Origin: JAAFJT01 sp043744275
GTDB lineage: Bacteria; Bacteroidota; Bacteroidia; Chitinophagales; Saprospiraceae
Length of the DNA: 64,000 nt
Direction of reading: 5' to 3'
Assembly: GCA_043744275.1 (NCBI GenBank)
Contig: JAYTUY010000151.1
Coordinates: forward strand, 1-64,000
The translations under genes and the position numbers were made by a program. Each line of letters begins with the position of its first letter. Positions within the stretch are counted from its first letter, which is position 1. This document shows, in pieces, positions 63,545-64,000 of this stretch. A model generated the notes under the pieces. The model searched no databases, had not been told where the DNA came from, and was given only the letters and a program-made list of their open reading frames with translations.

Positions 63545-63760
63545 GGATAAATAATCGCGGAGCGATTGAATGTGAATAACCTTAGATGTAATCGGAGGGT
63601 TAAAGTGAGTGAGCTGCCGTAACCGCAAAGCGGTTGAATGTGAAATATGCCCATTACTGATTATTTTTACATTCAACTGCTTTGCAGTTACGGCAACTCT
63701 CTACAACATTTTCCCCTGATTGCATCAGGGGTTATTCATATTCAATCACTCCGTGATTTC
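63545..63760. repeat. Nested inverted repeats downstream of the ACT-domain gene
   Basis: Outer arms ATCGCGGAGCGATTGAATGTGAATAACC (63553-63580) and a complement near 63730-63760. Inner arms GCCGTAACCGCAAAGCGGTTGAATGTGAAA (63616-63645) and a complement at about 63673-63702. The layout resembles one repeat inserted inside another. The outer right arm overlaps the stop of the ACT-domain gene. Confidence 0.75.
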
Positions 63761-64000
63761 GAGCTTATTTGATAATTGTGTCAAAACATCAACTGCCTGT
63801 TGCCCTAATTCATGCTGCACAAATATATGGTCGTGATAAAAACCAGCGACCACATTGCATGAAATATGGTTGTCTGCCAATGCCTTAGAAAATGCAGCTG
63901 TCAACCCAACAGCATCTAATGCTGAATGAATATGCAGCGTAAGCCAAGCAAAAGCTGAAGCATAAACGACCCCCTCAGTATCTGCATAGTTTTTTTCAAG
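63746..64000 (-). CDS. ACT-domain protein, partial (N-terminus outside the window)
   Basis: The last 84 codons are visible, stop at 63746-63748. The sequence reads AFAWLTLHIHSALDAVGLTA, then ISCNVVAGFYHDHIFVQ, typical of ACT_3/ACT_7-type small ligand-binding proteins, usually amino-acid sensors. It is cut by the window edge on the 5' side. A dispersed word (63969) encodes DTEGV. Confidence 0.8.
   Translation of the reverse strand, partial: LEKNYADTEGVVYASAFAWLTLHIHSALDAVGLTAAFSKALADNHISCNVVAGFYHDHIFVQHELGQQAVDVLTQLSNKLEITE

Larger units (their letters stand above)
1186..63981. repeat. Dispersed 12-bp word ATACTGAGGGG(T), about 62 copies
   Basis: Copies share ACTGAGGGG; most are preceded by AT or GT, and the G run is 4 to 7 long. 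Left ends, G-rich on the plus strand: 1186, 10279, 15162, 16692, 16878, 18677, 20047, 20485, 21577, 22277, 23411, 24060, 24914, 28046, 31501, 33094, 38305, 43100, 43654, 47005, 47677, 49974, 50097, 52567, 52727, 55266, 57349, 59385, 61403, 62608. Left ends, C-rich on the plus strand: 2595, 4271, 4762, 5039, 6536, 6876, 12881, 13876, 18880, 19454, 23805, 26511, 27464, 31148, 31768, 33687, 35445, 36920, 37256, 38289, 39455, 41369, 42163, 45077, 45991, 48427, 51255, 54032, 56348, 56728, 59688, 63969. About 51 lie inside coding regions, where they read TEG, PSV, LRG, PQ(Y) or PLS. The count is by eye and may be off by a few. The likely role (uptake or other genome-wide signal) is inference. Confidence 0.93.

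Noticed and set aside
1186..63981. Dispersed word as Chi, KOPS or an ordinary restriction site
   Set aside because: Both orientations are equally common along the window, which does not suit Chi or KOPS; the word is non-palindromic and far too frequent for an avoided restriction site. A methylation target cannot be excluded.

Overview
The window is AT-rich, gene-dense bacterial DNA that reads as Bacteroidota. The evidence is a SecG / LptE / sigma-54-activator cluster, a PorX-type response regulator with a PglZ domain, secreted proteins with type IX secretion (T9SS) C-terminal sorting domains, sortilin-like beta-propellers, and a typical caspase-like peptidase. A Saprospiraceae-like aquatic or sludge organism is possible, but the exact lineage is inference. 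I saw no rRNA, tRNA, CRISPR array or complete insertion sequence.

Layout. 0-7 kb: secG, an acidic hypothetical gene, lptE and a sigma-54 activator (all minus strand), then a PfkB sugar kinase overlapping a lipoprotein with a periplasmic-binding fold. 7-16 kb: guaA, an RDD membrane protein, an LRR protein, a two-gene ATPase/TOPRIM module resembling the PARIS defence system, a GNAT-like protein, a NUDIX hydrolase and an acyl-CoA carboxylase beta subunit. 16-21.5 kb: sbcD and sbcC separated by a nested palindrome, then a decayed Rpn-type gene. 21.6-28.2 kb: GMC oxidoreductase, dipeptide epimerase, GH65 protein and a MORN-caspase protein. 28.2-30.3 kb: a two-gene ATPase/HNH module resembling Septu. 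30.5-41.3 kb: two large sortilin-like secreted propeller proteins flanking a repeat-rich spacer, then a metzincin protease fused to ten tachylectin-type repeats. 41.4-46.7 kb: small enzymes, an M24 peptidase, a shortened SGNH hydrolase, a lipoprotein, an M43 protease and a methyltransferase. 46.7-53.7 kb: a TetR regulator and an RND efflux system whose TolC gene is frameshifted, interrupted by a decayed toxin-antitoxin locus. 54.4-56 kb: porX. 56.2-64 kb: a protocatechuate pathway cluster (pobA, pcaL, pcaH, pcaG, pcaB), a haem-binding protein, YceI, a cyclase and a partial ACT-domain gene.

The outstanding signal is a short non-coding-like word, consensus ATACTGAGGGG(T) (reverse ACCCCTCAGTAT). 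By eye I count 62 copies sharing the core ACTGAGGGG, about one per kilobase. They occur on both strands, in and between genes, and in five of the six possible reading frames; the sixth would create a stop. One head-to-head pair forms the stem of a transcription terminator. The density, strand neutrality, tolerance inside genes, terminator use and enrichment in the sbcCD repair genes all resemble the DNA uptake sequences of Neisseriaceae and Pasteurellaceae. I know of no such system described in Bacteroidota. The two defence-like modules carry no copy, as expected for DNA acquired recently.

Secondary signals are a TGAACA-N-TGTTCA palindrome in front of both tetR and the efflux operon, a minisatellite that has also invaded guaA, MITE-like repeats, and several families of intergenic inverted repeats. 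One such palindrome sits at the domain junction of the pcaL gene fusion.
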